DNA from: Streptomyces asoensis
GTDB lineage: Bacteria > Actinomycetota > Actinomycetes > Streptomycetales > Streptomycetaceae
Assembly (NCBI RefSeq): GCF_013085465.1
Contig: NZ_CP049838.1
Span: forward strand, 9,176,001-9,240,000
Direction of reading: 5' to 3'
Length of the DNA stretch: 64,000 bases
The notes under the pieces were generated by a model. It saw only the letters and a list, made by a program, of their open reading frames with translations, was not told the origin of the DNA and ran no database searches. Position 1 is the first letter of the stretch. The number at the start of each line of letters is the position of its first letter. The position numbers were made by a program, and so were the translations under genes. Shown one piece after another: positions 9,561-18,470 of the stretch.

Positions 9561-10251
9561 GGCGGCGGTTCTGACTTTCGCCGACGCGGTCCAGAATGAG
9601 GAAGAAGACGGGAAGGCAGAGCAGCGGGACGACCCCGACCAGCAGGAGCGTCTGCGTCGGTCGGTCGTCGAAGACCAACCAGATGTCGTAGACAAACATG
9701 ACGGCCGCGACGACCAGGCCCGCCGTGGCCGCCCGCTGCCACGCCTTGCGCCGCCGCGCCCCTCGGGCGATGCGCTCCTCCGCCTCCGGTCGCGTCTCCA
9801 GGGACGTGAGTCCGAGCCGCAGGGCCGTGGCGCACAGGTCGGCGACCTCGGCGATCGGGTCGGTCAGCTGATACTCGTCGAGGTGGGGGAGGCGGACCCG
9901 GTGCCCGTCGGTGGTGTAGAGATACCCCGAACAGCGCGGGGTGCTCCCCCTGTTCTCCTCGACCCGGATGCCGTAGATATCGGACCAGGCCCAGCTGCGC
10001 GTACGTATCGGCCCTCGGACGGTGACCCCGTCGGCTGTGACGAACGTACGCGCCCGCCACTGCTCGAGCGCCACCCGGCCGGCGGCGGCCAGCCAGGCCC
10101 CCACGGCCAGCACGTCCCAGCCCGACGGCCCGAGCGTCGCCATCGCGTGCAACGCGTTGGCGGTGACCAGTGCCGCCGCGATCAGCATGGTGAGGAAAGC
10201 GGGCGGTACTCCCCGCCGTCTGCGGTACTCCCGCTCGATCCCGTCGCTCAT
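9514..10251 (-). CDS. PH-domain-like membrane protein
   Basis: This 245-aa protein has two hydrophobic hairpins (around residues 18-55 and 180-225) flanking a soluble part with TFVTADGVTVRG and RSWAWSDIYGIRV. That pattern is typical of bacterial PH-like (bPH) domains between membrane segments. Its function is unknown; such proteins are common single genes in actinomycetes. The frame is open further upstream, but the ATG at 10251 is chosen because GGGGGAG precedes it at proper distance. Its 3' end overlaps the gene debris on the opposite strand. Confidence 0.8.
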   Translation of the reverse strand: MSDGIEREYRRRRGVPPAFLTMLIAAALVTANALHAMATLGPSGWDVLAVGAWLAAAGRVALEQWRARTFVTADGVTVRGPIRTRSWAWSDIYGIRVEENRGSTPRCSGYLYTTDGHRVRLPHLDEYQLTDPIAEVADLCATALRLGLTSLETRPEAEERIARGARRRKAWQRAATAGLVVAAVMFVYDIWLVFDDRPTQTLLLVGVVPLLCLPVFFLILDRVGESQNRRLTDSATRTSTGAPPG

Positions 10252-10606
10252 CGAAACTCCCCCGTCTACAAGGCCCTCATGGCACAGGCATGAGAGCGAA
10301 GGGATCTTATAGCCCGTCTCTGTGCAAGGTCCCAGCCGTTCGCCATCTGCCAACCCCCGCTCGGGGGACGGGCCGTCGGCCTGTGATACTCCCCAGTGGG
10401 CTGCGCTGGCCAAGGACACGCACTGCTGCTCGAGATCGGGGAGGGGATCGAGCCCAGGACGGTGATGACGGCGCCGACTGTGTTGCAACGGCAGTCACGG
10501 GAGAGTGCACGCAGGGTCTGGGCAGTTGACGGTGCTTCGGCGCCATACTGTCTCTCGCCATGCCTGATCGGCTGGGCTGTGTGGTCTGTGTGGAGGGGGA
10601 ACAGGG

Positions 10607-11728
10607 ATGCCGCTGGAGTTCGGACTGTGGCGAGTGGACGACAAGCCGGTGCGGGTCACTACGCGGCCGATGCCCTTGGAGTCCCGGCTCGAGGAACTCA
10701 TCGAGGCCGATCCCGGCATCCTGGGGCACCCGCTGCTGCTGATCGGCCGACAGGTCCTCACGCAGTACGGCAAAGTCGTCGACCTGCTGGGCATGGATGC
10801 CGAGGGGGGCCTGCACGTTTTGGAGCTCAAGCGGGATCGCACGCCTCGCGAGGTGGTAGCCCAGGTTCTCGACTACGGTTCCTGGGTCCAAGAGCTCACC
10901 AACGACCAGATACGCGACATCTACACTTCCTACGCCCGCGGTAGGGGACTGGCTGAGGAGCTGGATGAGGCGTTCGCGCTGCGGTTCGGCGGCACTCCGC
11001 CGGAAGCTCTGAACTCCACTCATGCGCTCACCATCGTCGCGAGTGAGATCGATGCGGCGACGGAGCGGATCGTCACCTACCTGGCGTCGGGGTTCCAGGT
11101 ACCGGTCAACGTGCTCTTCTTCCGCTACTTCGAGGATGAGGGGCGTTCCTACCTGGCACGCAGCTGGTTGAGGGACGAGGCAGACGCGGTGGCCCCGGCG
11201 GCTGGTACGAAGGGGCGCGGTAAGCAGGAGCCGTGGAACGGGACGGATTGGTATGTGTCGTTCGGCGATGAGGCCGGCGGGCGGAACTGGAACGACGCCC
11301 TTACCTACGGATTTGTGTCGGCTGGCGGCGGACAGTGGTTCTCTCGGACGATCCGGTCCTTGCCACTTGGAGCGCGGGTGTTCACGCACATTCCCAAGGC
11401 GGGCTACGTGGGCGTCGGCACGGTCTGCGGCGAACCGCAGCCGTTTGAGGACGCCACTCTCAGCGTGGACGGCGAACGCCGACGGATGGCGGATCTCCCC
11501 CTGGATGGCGTCTACCGACCCGTTGGGGAAAGAGCAGCGACGGAAGGGGAGGAACCCCGCGAGTGGATCGTCCCGGTTGCCTGGGAGCGTGCCGTGCCGC
11601 GCGAACAGGCATTGTGGCGCACGGGCTTCTTCGCCAACCAGAACTCCGCCTGCAAGCTCCGCGCCCGCTTCACGATTGACGAGGTCTCCCGTCACTTCGG
11701 CATTGATCAAGACATCCCTGAGGCCTGA
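10607..11728 (+). CDS. PD-(D/E)XK (RecB/NucS-like) nuclease with C-terminal PUA/EVE-like domain
   Basis: This is a 373-aa protein whose first 100 residues hold a PD-(D/E)XK nuclease core of the DUF91/NucS type: Asp59 in KVVDLLG, Glu73 and Lys75 in LELKR, and the QxxxY motif (Gln86, Tyr90) of RecB-like nucleases. The C-terminal 150 residues (from WNGTDWYVSFGDE) include GYVGVGTVCGEP and resemble the PUA/EVE fold, which in other nucleases reads modified bases. That combination suggests a modification-dependent restriction enzyme or a DNA-repair nuclease (inference). Actinobacterial NucS mismatch endonuclease is only about 220 aa, so this is not that enzyme. The start is secure: a GGAGGGGG ribosome site lies before the ATG. 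The gene stands alone, with no methyltransferase nearby. Confidence 0.82.
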   Translation: MPLEFGLWRVDDKPVRVTTRPMPLESRLEELIEADPGILGHPLLLIGRQVLTQYGKVVDLLGMDAEGGLHVLELKRDRTPREVVAQVLDYGSWVQELTNDQIRDIYTSYARGRGLAEELDEAFALRFGGTPPEALNSTHALTIVASEIDAATERIVTYLASGFQVPVNVLFFRYFEDEGRSYLARSWLRDEADAVAPAAGTKGRGKQEPWNGTDWYVSFGDEAGGRNWNDALTYGFVSAGGGQWFSRTIRSLPLGARVFTHIPKAGYVGVGTVCGEPQPFEDATLSVDGERRRMADLPLDGVYRPVGERAATEGEEPREWIVPVAWERAVPREQALWRTGFFANQNSACKLRARFTIDEVSRHFGIDQDIPEA

Positions 11729-11734
11729 CAGGAT

Positions 11735-12121
11735 CCATGGGCGGGTGTTGCTTTGTTCATACGCCTGGCGTACGAGGGGCTGGATGCGCGCGCGGGACTC
11801 GTCTCGTCGTTCGCGGAAGACGCGCCGACGGGCGCTGCGAGCCATTTCTTCGGCTTCCTCGTCGAGAGGTTCGTGGCCGCTGGGCTGGTCCTCGGCGCGC
11901 AGTCCCGGGGTCGTTTCGGCGATATGCCGGTCTGCCTCGTGTAGTTGTTCGCATGCTGCGTAGAGGCGACGTGACATGCCCAGGGATACTTCCGTGCCGG
12001 GAATCCGGCAGACCAGGAAGTCGTCCAGCCCCAAGGTCCGGATCAGTCCGCGTGCGGTTGTCTGTGCACTGGAAGCTGCGCCGCGCAGGTCAGCGCGTCT
12101 TGCGAGCGTTTCGTTTGACAT
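11735..12121 (-). CDS. Possible truncated gene, unrecognised
   Basis: From an ATG at 12121 the minus strand reads a plausible soluble, charged, helical protein (LIRTLGLDDFLVCRIPGTE; EEAEEMARSARRRVFRERR). No Shine-Dalgarno sequence is clear. No stop appears near the end: the frame runs on antisense through the whole convergent nuclease gene to 10307, which is unlikely to be real coding. I therefore give an approximate end at the edge of the nuclease gene and suspect that the true 3' end was lost by rearrangement. The family is not recognised. Confidence 0.35.
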
Positions 12122-12262
12122 TGGTCTGGGTGGAGTCGGGAGCGAACGTCGCGATGTCGGCTGGCGTGCTAGGCCGGGCGGTAGAAGTGCTGATGTGGTG
12201 GCCGTGTCCTTCCAGAAGTGGGGGGACTGCACTTCTTGTCGCACTGGCTCGCGAGGACGGGA

Positions 12263-12852
12263 TCATGTGCCCCCTCTTTCGGGGCGGTAGGCGTCGGGGT
12301 CCTGCCGAAGAGCGATGTGATGGGGCCGGCTAGGTGTGAGGGTGCCGCGGTCCAGACGCTGACCGGCTGCCTCGTTGACGAAGCGCTCCCAGTCGTCGAG
12401 GTACAGCCCGGTGCGGAGCAGATCGCAGCCGTATCCGACGAGCCCTTGCAGCCCTGTGTCGGCAGAGCGCAGGGCAAATACGGCGGTGCCGGCTGCTGCG
12501 GCGGAGATTCGGCCGGACCCCAGCAGCAACAGGACGGCGCCCCACACGACTGCCGGCCCGAGCCCGGTCGCGGCGGCACCCACGAGGGTGACCTTGGCTC
12601 GCTTCCAGGTGGCAGTGTGCTGGTGGCCTCCACGCGTTCCGCGCTCGCCCTGTGCTTCTTCAGGAGGTAGGGGGCCAGGGTGTCGGTGCGGACCTGGTCG
12701 GACTGTTCTTTTGCGATCAGGTGCCAGCGGAGCATGTGCAACCGATAGCGGTCGGTGGCCTTGAGGACGCGCGTGGACAGACGCGGCGTCAGTCGCAGGC
12801 ATTCGGGTCTTTCCCGTAGGGGGGTGCTGTACCCGGGGCGCTCGGCACGCAC
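12263..12852 (-). pseudogene. Frameshifted remnant of an ABC exporter membrane domain
   Basis: Two adjacent minus-strand frames together resemble part of an ABC exporter permease. The upstream frame gives LHMLRWHLIAKEQSDQVRT and APYLLKKHRAS. After a frame change near 12620-12640, the second gives VVWGAVLLLLGSGRISAAAA, TAVFALRSADTGLQ and GLYLDDWERF. The last motifs match the end of the transmembrane domain in Streptomyces ABC permease-ATPase fusions. No ATPase domain follows, and no start codon with a ribosome site is visible. This is a broken fragment, probably left by recombination. Confidence 0.6.
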
Positions 12853-13118
12853 GGTCTAACGTCGCGATGGGAGGTTCGAAGGCTCTCGGGCGGGATCGGC
12901 GCTGTGGCCGCAGCTGCGGATCAGGGCGCGCTCACCACGCCCGCGCGTCGGCTCTGTCGCCGCGCCGGCCCAGGCCGGGTCGCCGGTGGTGTGACACCGA
13001 GGTCAGGCGCTGTCGGCGCTGCCGGTGTCGCCGATGTGGACGAAGCCGCACAGAGTGCACAGTCGGGTGCCCGGGTGCTCCGCCGCCTCTAGGGCCCGGT
13101 CCGTGCTGTCTGCGCACT

Positions 13119-13955
13119 TCAGGCCTGGTCTTTGCTGCGTCGCCTGACGAACCATCTGCCCGCCGGTGCCAAGACGGCCAGCGCTGCTGCCGCCAGCAGC
13201 GGCCAGTGGTGCCAGTGCCAGAGCGGATTCTGCCACCGCCACAGCGGCGCGGATGCGGCGTCGACGGGGATCGTGTCGCGGTCGTTGCCTGGCACGGAGT
13301 CGTTTGGGCCGTACACGGTGACGGAGCCCTTGGCGCCGGGGATCCGCTTGTCGATGCGGATGTGGAAGCCGATGGTGATCGAGGATCCGGCCGGTGGTGA
13401 AAAGTCACACAGGAAGTAGTAGTTGTCCGTGTCTTGTGGCGGCTGGCAGGCGTATTTCCGATCGTCGTCGTCCCCTTCCCAGGGAATGGACGTGACAGTG
13501 GTTCCGGGCGGCGGTACGACCGCGAAGGATCCGGCTTCGCCGTCGGGGGAACCGGGGCCCAGGTTCGTCACACCGAGCCGGACCACGACGGTGTCCCCCA
13601 CCCTGCCCTTTACCGTTTCGGTGACGGGTATGTAGTCGGCAGGCGACGACTGGGACACACCGACGGTGAGGGCCGTGCCGACCTGCGCCAAGTCGGCGCC
13701 ATGGACCGCGGTGGTCGGCAACACGCGGGTGATGTTCGGCAGTTGAGGCCGTCGACTCGGGTGGCGGGTGGGCAGTGGTCCGTCAGTCTCCCTGCGGGTG
13801 CCGTTCGTGACGGGCACCGTGGATGGCTCGGCCCGCAAGGTGGTCTCAACCCCCACCGACTGCTGGGGTTGTACCCACACCGGCCGTACCGCCGTGCCGA
13901 GCGCGATCAGGAACACGACGGCAGTGCTGAATCGGTGCCTGGCATGTTCAGCCAT
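13119..13955 (-). CDS. Secreted, C-terminally membrane-anchored protein of unknown function
   Basis: This 278-aa protein starts with an N-terminal signal or anchor (HRFSTAVVFLIALGTAV). A Pro/Thr-rich stretch is followed by a beta-rich central domain (VGDTVVVRLGVTNLGPGS; GSSITIGFHIRID) that resembles the repeated extracellular DUF11/Ig-like domains. The C-terminus is a hydrophobic segment (WPLLAAAALAVLAPAG) followed by the basic tail FVRRRS. It should be exported and held at the membrane with its bulk outside. The ATG at 13955 has AAAGG about 10 nt upstream; an in-frame start at 13991 is possible but has no better site. Partner and role are unknown. Confidence 0.75.
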   Translation of the reverse strand: MAEHARHRFSTAVVFLIALGTAVRPVWVQPQQSVGVETTLRAEPSTVPVTNGTRRETDGPLPTRHPSRRPQLPNITRVLPTTAVHGADLAQVGTALTVGVSQSSPADYIPVTETVKGRVGDTVVVRLGVTNLGPGSPDGEAGSFAVVPPPGTTVTSIPWEGDDDDRKYACQPPQDTDNYYFLCDFSPPAGSSITIGFHIRIDKRIPGAKGSVTVYGPNDSVPGNDRDTIPVDAASAPLWRWQNPLWHWHHWPLLAAAALAVLAPAGRWFVRRRSKDQA

Positions 13956-14848
13956 GCGGCCCGAACCTTTCTGGTCGCAACCCTGTCGCACCCCTTTATG
14001 GTCGGTGCGCCCTTCTGCGACAGTTCGCCGCGTGCGAGAGGGTAACCAAGCCCTGCCTCAATCTCATCCGCGCTGGAGAGGCGGAAACCGCACAGTCCGC
14101 ACATGAGTCCGTCAGCCGTCAGGTCCAGCTCTGTAGGCGATCCGCCTTGTCGTCCAGGACCGATGGGACGGTCTCCGCCACGCCTCCCAGAAGACATCAC
14201 GGCCCTGCTCCATGTGCTCGCGGGATCCTGTCCGTCGAGGTCGCGAAGGACTGAAGGTAGTCGTCCAAACCGCTCGCACTCCGCAGCCGGTGTTCTCGGC
14301 CGCGGGATCCGCGAACCCTGACTGGAAGCGGTATGTGGCCGGACGGTTCGGCCGGAGCATCGTTCAGCCAGCCGGTTCCTAATTCGATCTACAGGCCTGA
14401 GAAAGGCTGGAAGAACCTTGGTACTGTCACGTCGCCTTCCCCTTCGACGGCCAGGACTGGGGCTCTACGCGCCTCCTCGCGGTCGGTTCGACCAGGACGA
14501 CCGCATCCTCGGATCCGAGATCATCGAGGACCTCGACACCGTCACCCAGGGCGTCCGCCTGCGCGACCGGCTCTGGACCCTGGCCGTCCCCCAACCGAAT
14601 ACACGCCCTGAACCACCGATGACCACCCGGGCACAAGAGAGATCACCACCCGGGCACAAGAGAGTTGGGGGAGGGCTCGGTGGTCGGCATCGAGGCCGAT
14701 TGCGGCTTCGGCGGGCTTGTACGGCTCGGCCGTCCGCTCGGCTTCGATCGGCTCAAACCCCCCAGACGGCCGCCGGCTGGCACCCTCCCGCCGGGATCCG
14801 GACGGACTCTTCCGGCGTCCCAGTCTCAGAGGCACATCTGGGGGGCAG
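13956..14848. other. Gene-poor stretch with coding debris
   Basis: About 900 bp without a supportable gene. The minus strand near 13960-14104 reads a short cysteine-containing piece (LMCGLCGFRLSSADEIEA) that might be the start of a lost zinc-ribbon protein. The plus strand near 14480-14600 reads FDQDDRILGSEIIEDLDTV without start or stop context. A 20-bp direct repeat lies near the right end. I interpret the stretch as decayed accessory sequence. Confidence 0.45.
14622..14664. repeat. Two-copy 20-bp direct repeat
   Basis: ACCACCCGGGCACAAGAGAG occurs at 14622-14641 and again, exactly, at 14645-14664, with three bases between. It lies in a gene-poor stretch upstream of a membrane protein gene. 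It could be a replication-slippage duplication or paired binding sites; nothing decides between these. Confidence 0.85.
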
Positions 14849-15679
14849 ATGACCGAGGAGCCGCAGAGGCACGTCCGGCTACGACTGGCCAGGCGCCGTA
14901 CAGTGCCCGTACGCGTGCGTGCACGCGTACGGGAAGACCCACCTGAGGTCCGCCCGGATCCTGCACCTGAGCCCGATGAGGAGCCTGCGCCCAGCCCGGA
15001 GTCGTCCAGAGCACACAGGGCTTGGAGTCGCGTCCGGAGTGCGAGGTGGTCCCACATCATCACCGTGGGCGGTACCGGCCTCGCCGCCGTCGCAGCGATC
15101 GGCGGGCTCTGGGCTCAGGCTGTCACCACGTACTGGAGCCAGCAGGCGGCAAAGGACCAGCTCCAGCAGTCCCGTGATGACAGCGAGAACGAAGAACGGG
15201 GCCAAGCGAAGGCAGTGTCCGTCTGGGTGGACGGGACCCTGAGCTCCTGGAGGTTGCACATTTTGAACCGTTCGCCTGACCCGGTGCCTGAGTTGACTGT
15301 GGTCTTCGACGGCAGACTGAAGTTCGAGGCGGACAAGGACCCAGATCTCGACACGGGCCCCGTGACCCGTTTCTATGCGGGTACATCTCGACTGGCACCT
15401 TGCACGGAGCTCATTTTCACGCCGAAGGCCGTCGACAGGGTGTGGAATGTGGCTGACGGTTCGCTCGGCGGCGCGGTCCGCGCGTCGACTTTCGGTGAGC
15501 TCAGGTACAGCCTTTTCGTCGATCGTGACGGTAGGCGGTGGCAACGAGGTGCCGACGGTCTGCTCACCTCGCATGTGCCCAGCGAGGACATTGGCCCTCC
15601 CCCGGAAGTGAATTGGACGGCTCCCCTCGACGACGTGCCCGAGGTGAAGAAGGCGGCGTCGTGCCGAGAGAACGACTGA
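14849..15679 (+). CDS. Membrane-anchored protein of unknown function
   Basis: A 276-aa protein. An Arg- and Pro/Glu-rich cytoplasmic N-terminus of about 65 residues precedes one transmembrane segment (IITVGGTGLAAVAAIGGLWA). A short coiled-coil-like stretch (QQAAKDQLQQSRDDSENEE) and a beta-rich C-terminal domain (VSVWVDGTLSSWRLHILN; VPELTVVFDG) follow. This layout is common in uncharacterised Streptomyces proteins with an immunoglobulin-like outer or inner domain. The ATG at 14849 follows GGGGG closely; longer in-frame starts exist but the sequence ahead looks non-coding. Confidence 0.75.
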   Translation: MTEEPQRHVRLRLARRRTVPVRVRARVREDPPEVRPDPAPEPDEEPAPSPESSRAHRAWSRVRSARWSHIITVGGTGLAAVAAIGGLWAQAVTTYWSQQAAKDQLQQSRDDSENEERGQAKAVSVWVDGTLSSWRLHILNRSPDPVPELTVVFDGRLKFEADKDPDLDTGPVTRFYAGTSRLAPCTELIFTPKAVDRVWNVADGSLGGAVRASTFGELRYSLFVDRDGRRWQRGADGLLTSHVPSEDIGPPPEVNWTAPLDDVPEVKKAASCREND

Positions 15680-15902
15680 CCTTCAGATGGAAGCCGGCGG
15701 CTGTGGGGCGCGTACCCCTACGCCCTCCGGACGCTGTCGGAACCGGTCGGTGCGCGATTCGCATCGGCCGAGGGAGGCGGAGACCGGTCTGCGATTATTT
15801 GCCTGGATTTCACCGCCCGGCGAGGGTGTCCATGCGGTGCCGGTACGGAGTCGGCCGGCGCGGGGACGGACGCGGTCGGGGGCGTACCACCGTGTGACAC
15901 TG

Positions 15903-16559
15903 ATGCGCATGTTCGGAGTGATCGACCTTCCCACCTACCTCGCAGGGCTCGCCCTCATTGTTCTCCTTCCGGGGCCCAACTCCCTGTACGTCCTGTCCGT
16001 CGCCGCGCGGCGCGGGGTACGGGCCGGGTACACGGCCGCGGCCGGCGTGTGGTGCGGGGACACCGTGCTGATGACTCTTTCCGCGGCCGGGGTGGCCTCG
16101 CTGCTCCAGGCCAACGCCGTGCTGTTCGGGATCGTGAGGTACGCGGGCGCCGGCTATCTGACCTGGCTGGCGGTCGGGATGCTGCGGGCCGCCTGGGGGA
16201 TGTGGCGGACACGCCGTGAGCGGGTGCTCGCCGAGGACGGCCCCGCCGCGGTCCTGGTCGAGCGGCCCTTCCGACGGGCGCTGGTCGTCAGCCTGTTCAA
16301 CCCCAAGGCGATCCTGTTCTTCGTCGCCTTTTTCGTGCAGTTCGTCGACCCGGGGTATGCCTATCCGGTGCTCTCCTTCGTCGTCCTCGGCGTATTCGCC
16401 CAGCTCGCCAGCGTGTTGTACCTCAGTGCCCTGATCTTCGGCGGCACCCGGCTGGCCGGTGTGTTTCGGCGCCGCAAGCGGCTGACGGCGGGGGCCACCT
16501 CGGCGGCCGGCGCGCTGTTCCTCGGATTCGCGGTGAAGCTCTCCCTCGCCAGCGCCTGA
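15903..16559 (+). CDS. leuE: LysE/RhtB-family amino-acid exporter, LeuE-like
   Basis: A 218-aa membrane protein with six hydrophobic segments. Its N-terminus (LIVLLPGPNSLYVLSVAARR), the TAAAGVWCGD motif and FNPKAILFFVAFFVQFVDP match the LysE family and in particular E. coli LeuE, which exports leucine and related amino acids. It sits alone on the plus strand. The start is ambiguous: ATG at 15903, ATG at 15909 or GTG at 15894 are all in frame and close together; GGGGGC upstream suits any of them. Substrate preference is inferred from family resemblance only. Confidence 0.9.
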   Translation: MRMFGVIDLPTYLAGLALIVLLPGPNSLYVLSVAARRGVRAGYTAAAGVWCGDTVLMTLSAAGVASLLQANAVLFGIVRYAGAGYLTWLAVGMLRAAWGMWRTRRERVLAEDGPAAVLVERPFRRALVVSLFNPKAILFFVAFFVQFVDPGYAYPVLSFVVLGVFAQLASVLYLSALIFGGTRLAGVFRRRKRLTAGATSAAGALFLGFAVKLSLASA

Positions 16560-16870
16560 AGTCCAGGAAGAGAGCGGCCTGACCGTCACCGTCGACCGGA
16601 TGCTGTGGTTGCGCGACTGAAGCCGCTTCGTCACCGCTCCTCATCGCCCGCACCCGCGTGCCAGGCCGGCCGCCTCGACGGCTCAGTGCCGACTGGTCAG
16701 ATCCTGGATGGCGGGTCCCTACCGGCCAGCGGACCGCCCGCGCTCCTCGACCCCGGCGGTGCCCACCGGAACTTGTGAGGGCCCCGGATCGCTTCCGTCC
16801 GGGCGACGGTGGCAGCCCTGGCGCCATGTCCGTCGTTCCGGGGGAGAGCTGTCCGCGACCCGAGCATGCA

Positions 16871-16899
16871 GAAAGGGGAGGCCGTCGGCCTCCCCTTTC
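16871..16899. terminator. Strong bidirectional-type hairpin terminator
   Basis: A perfect 13-bp inverted repeat, GAAAGGGGAGGCC, loop GTC, GGCCTCCCCTTTC. A long GC-rich stem with a tiny loop and no long T-tract is usual for Streptomyces terminators. It lies about 310 bp after the LeuE-like gene. Confidence 0.75.
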
Positions 16900-17364
16900 G
16901 CGGGCGGGGCGTGCGCCAACACGGATCCCGCCGATGCCCTTGAATCTTGGTTGCACCCAGTTGACCAGGGGATCTTCGGACAGTAGCTGCCCGTTTCTCC
17001 AGGACAGTCTGCGCCCGAAGGCAGGTCTACAGCAAAAACGATTTGTACACGGATGAGCCAATATCCACTTGCTTATAGATATCTGCGCCTTCCGCAGGCA
17101 TGCAAGGGCACAAGGCGACCTGCTCGCAGTGCGGGGCATGGAGAGCGCAGATGCATAGTCCCAGCCAGAGGTTGACACCTCGAGAATCTACTGGCGGGTA
17201 ACCACTTCGTGGACGCAAGTGAACGAATGAAGCGACATATTGGCCTTACCGGTGCATAGGGAATGCCTGTTGGGTTTCCAGAAGCCCGGTGCCTGCTGGG
17301 ACACTGCCAATGCCCGTGCGTCACACAGCGCCAACTGTGCGTCCATAGAAGCGGGTTGCACCCA

Positions 17365-17392
17365 GTGCGGGGGCCTGTCCGGGCCCCCGCAC
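17365..17392 (+). terminator. GC-rich hairpin just upstream of a small membrane-protein gene
   Basis: An 11-bp perfect stem (GTGCGGGGGCC and its complement) with a six-base loop ends 20 bp before the ATG at 17413. It may terminate transcription entering from the left or act as a leader structure on the following mRNA. Confidence 0.45.
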
Positions 17393-17412
17393 CAACAACC
17401 AGGGGTCCAACC

Positions 17413-17712
17413 ATGTCAAAAACTTGCGACAGTCACGTCGTACCCGTTTCCCGGCCCGGCAAGGTGCCCCAGGCGGTACCGGCGGACGAGCCGATCTCGC
17501 ACCGCCTCTCGGTGGCGCAGGTGCTGCCGACGATCACCTTCCCGGCGATCGGCTGCGCGCTCTATATCGAGGGTATGCCGCTCACCGCCATCTTCAGACT
17601 GCTGCTCGGCTGCGGCGGCATCGGCGTCCTGGTGACCCTCGCTGTGACCGGCGGGCGCCGTCTCCTGGTCGCCCTCGCGCACGGCGTCCTCGCCCTCGCT
17701 GACAACAGGTAG
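17413..17712 (+). CDS. Small membrane protein, first of a two-gene unit
   Basis: A 99-aa protein with a hydrophilic N-terminus of 40 residues and two likely transmembrane segments (PTITFPAIGCALYI and LLLGCGGIGVLVTLAV) forming a hairpin. AGGGG precedes the ATG by 6 nt. The next gene starts 14 nt after its stop, so the two are probably co-transcribed. No family is recognised. Confidence 0.7.
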   Translation: MSKTCDSHVVPVSRPGKVPQAVPADEPISHRLSVAQVLPTITFPAIGCALYIEGMPLTAIFRLLLGCGGIGVLVTLAVTGGRRLLVALAHGVLALADNR

Positions 17713-17726
17713 GACGGAGCCCTGCT

Positions 17727-18335
17727 GTGGGACGTCCAGAGAAACCCGTCGTCGGCCCCTACCACCGGGCGGCGATGGCGTTCAAGATGCGCGCCATCCG
17801 TGACCTCGCCGAGGTCACCTATGACGACATGGTCAAGTTCGGTCAGGCGTCGGCCGCTACCTACAAACGAACCGCCTCCGGCACGAACGTGCCGAGGTTG
17901 TTCAGGGTGATGGAGTTCGCCGACGCATGCCACCTCGCCGCTCCGCCGGAGGTGCTCGACCGGCTGCGCGTCGAGTCACGCCCTCGCGATCTGCACACGT
18001 TGTGGGCGAACGCACGGATGGAGGAACGAGGCACCCTGCGCCTGGGGGCCCCCAGGGCTCGGCTTATTGCCAACTGGGCTGAGTGCAGCCTGGCGTTGAA
18101 GACCCTCTATGAACGGGCGGGGGCGCCTCCGCTACGTGAAGTCCAGGAGTTGGCCGGCGGCCCGATGCACCTACCGCTGAGTACGCTCGCTCGGATCGTC
18201 AACCGTCAGGCGCTTCCCAACGACAATCAGCAGCTGCGCGCTTTTCTCCTCGGCTGCAGGCTGAGGAAGGAGCAACTGCCGGAATGGGATGAAGCGTGGA
18301 GCAGGCTCGTTGGCGGGCGCTCAGTCTCGATTTAG
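17727..18335 (+). CDS. Unrecognised helical, possibly DNA-binding protein
   Basis: A 202-aa soluble, helical and fairly basic protein. The segment IRDLAEVTYDDMVKFGQASA followed by TYKRTASG reads like a helix-turn-helix of the XRE kind. A second, similar pattern appears later (LPLSTLARIVNRQALPND). The GTG start has GGACGGAG about 8 nt upstream. It is linked to the small membrane protein ahead of it, and a divergent XRE-type regulator lies after it. Its arrangement resembles the small regulatory pairs found in actinomycete accessory DNA, but no function can be assigned. Confidence 0.7.
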   Translation: MGRPEKPVVGPYHRAAMAFKMRAIRDLAEVTYDDMVKFGQASAATYKRTASGTNVPRLFRVMEFADACHLAAPPEVLDRLRVESRPRDLHTLWANARMEERGTLRLGAPRARLIANWAECSLALKTLYERAGAPPLREVQELAGGPMHLPLSTLARIVNRQALPNDNQQLRAFLLGCRLRKEQLPEWDEAWSRLVGGRSVSI

Positions 18336-18470
18336 TACAGATGTGTTCGGGTGCGGGCGTATGGCAGCGCCCGGTCTGGTCCCGAGCCCGGCTGCCGGCG
18401 GAAGTAACTGATTACATCTCAGGCGGCGGCGCTGTGACTGCGCATGACGCTCGCCGACCGGCAGACAAAA

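Larger units (their letters stand above)
16560..17412. other. Intergenic region with two hairpins
   Basis: About 850 bp with no supportable gene. Apart from the terminator at 16871-16899 and the hairpin at 17365-17392, I see no tRNA, coding frame or clear promoter. The stretch from 17030 to 17290 is noticeably less GC-rich than its surroundings. Confidence 0.6.

Noticed and set aside
10607..11728. Identification as the mismatch endonuclease NucS
   Set aside because: The nuclease core is similar, but the protein is much longer than NucS and has an extra C-terminal domain, so the gene name is not justified.
16949..17365. The 13-base sequence GGTTGCACCCAGT occurring twice about 400 bp apart, as possible attachment sites
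   Set aside because: Short, with no tRNA or integrase nearby and no element between the copies; probably chance or local duplication.
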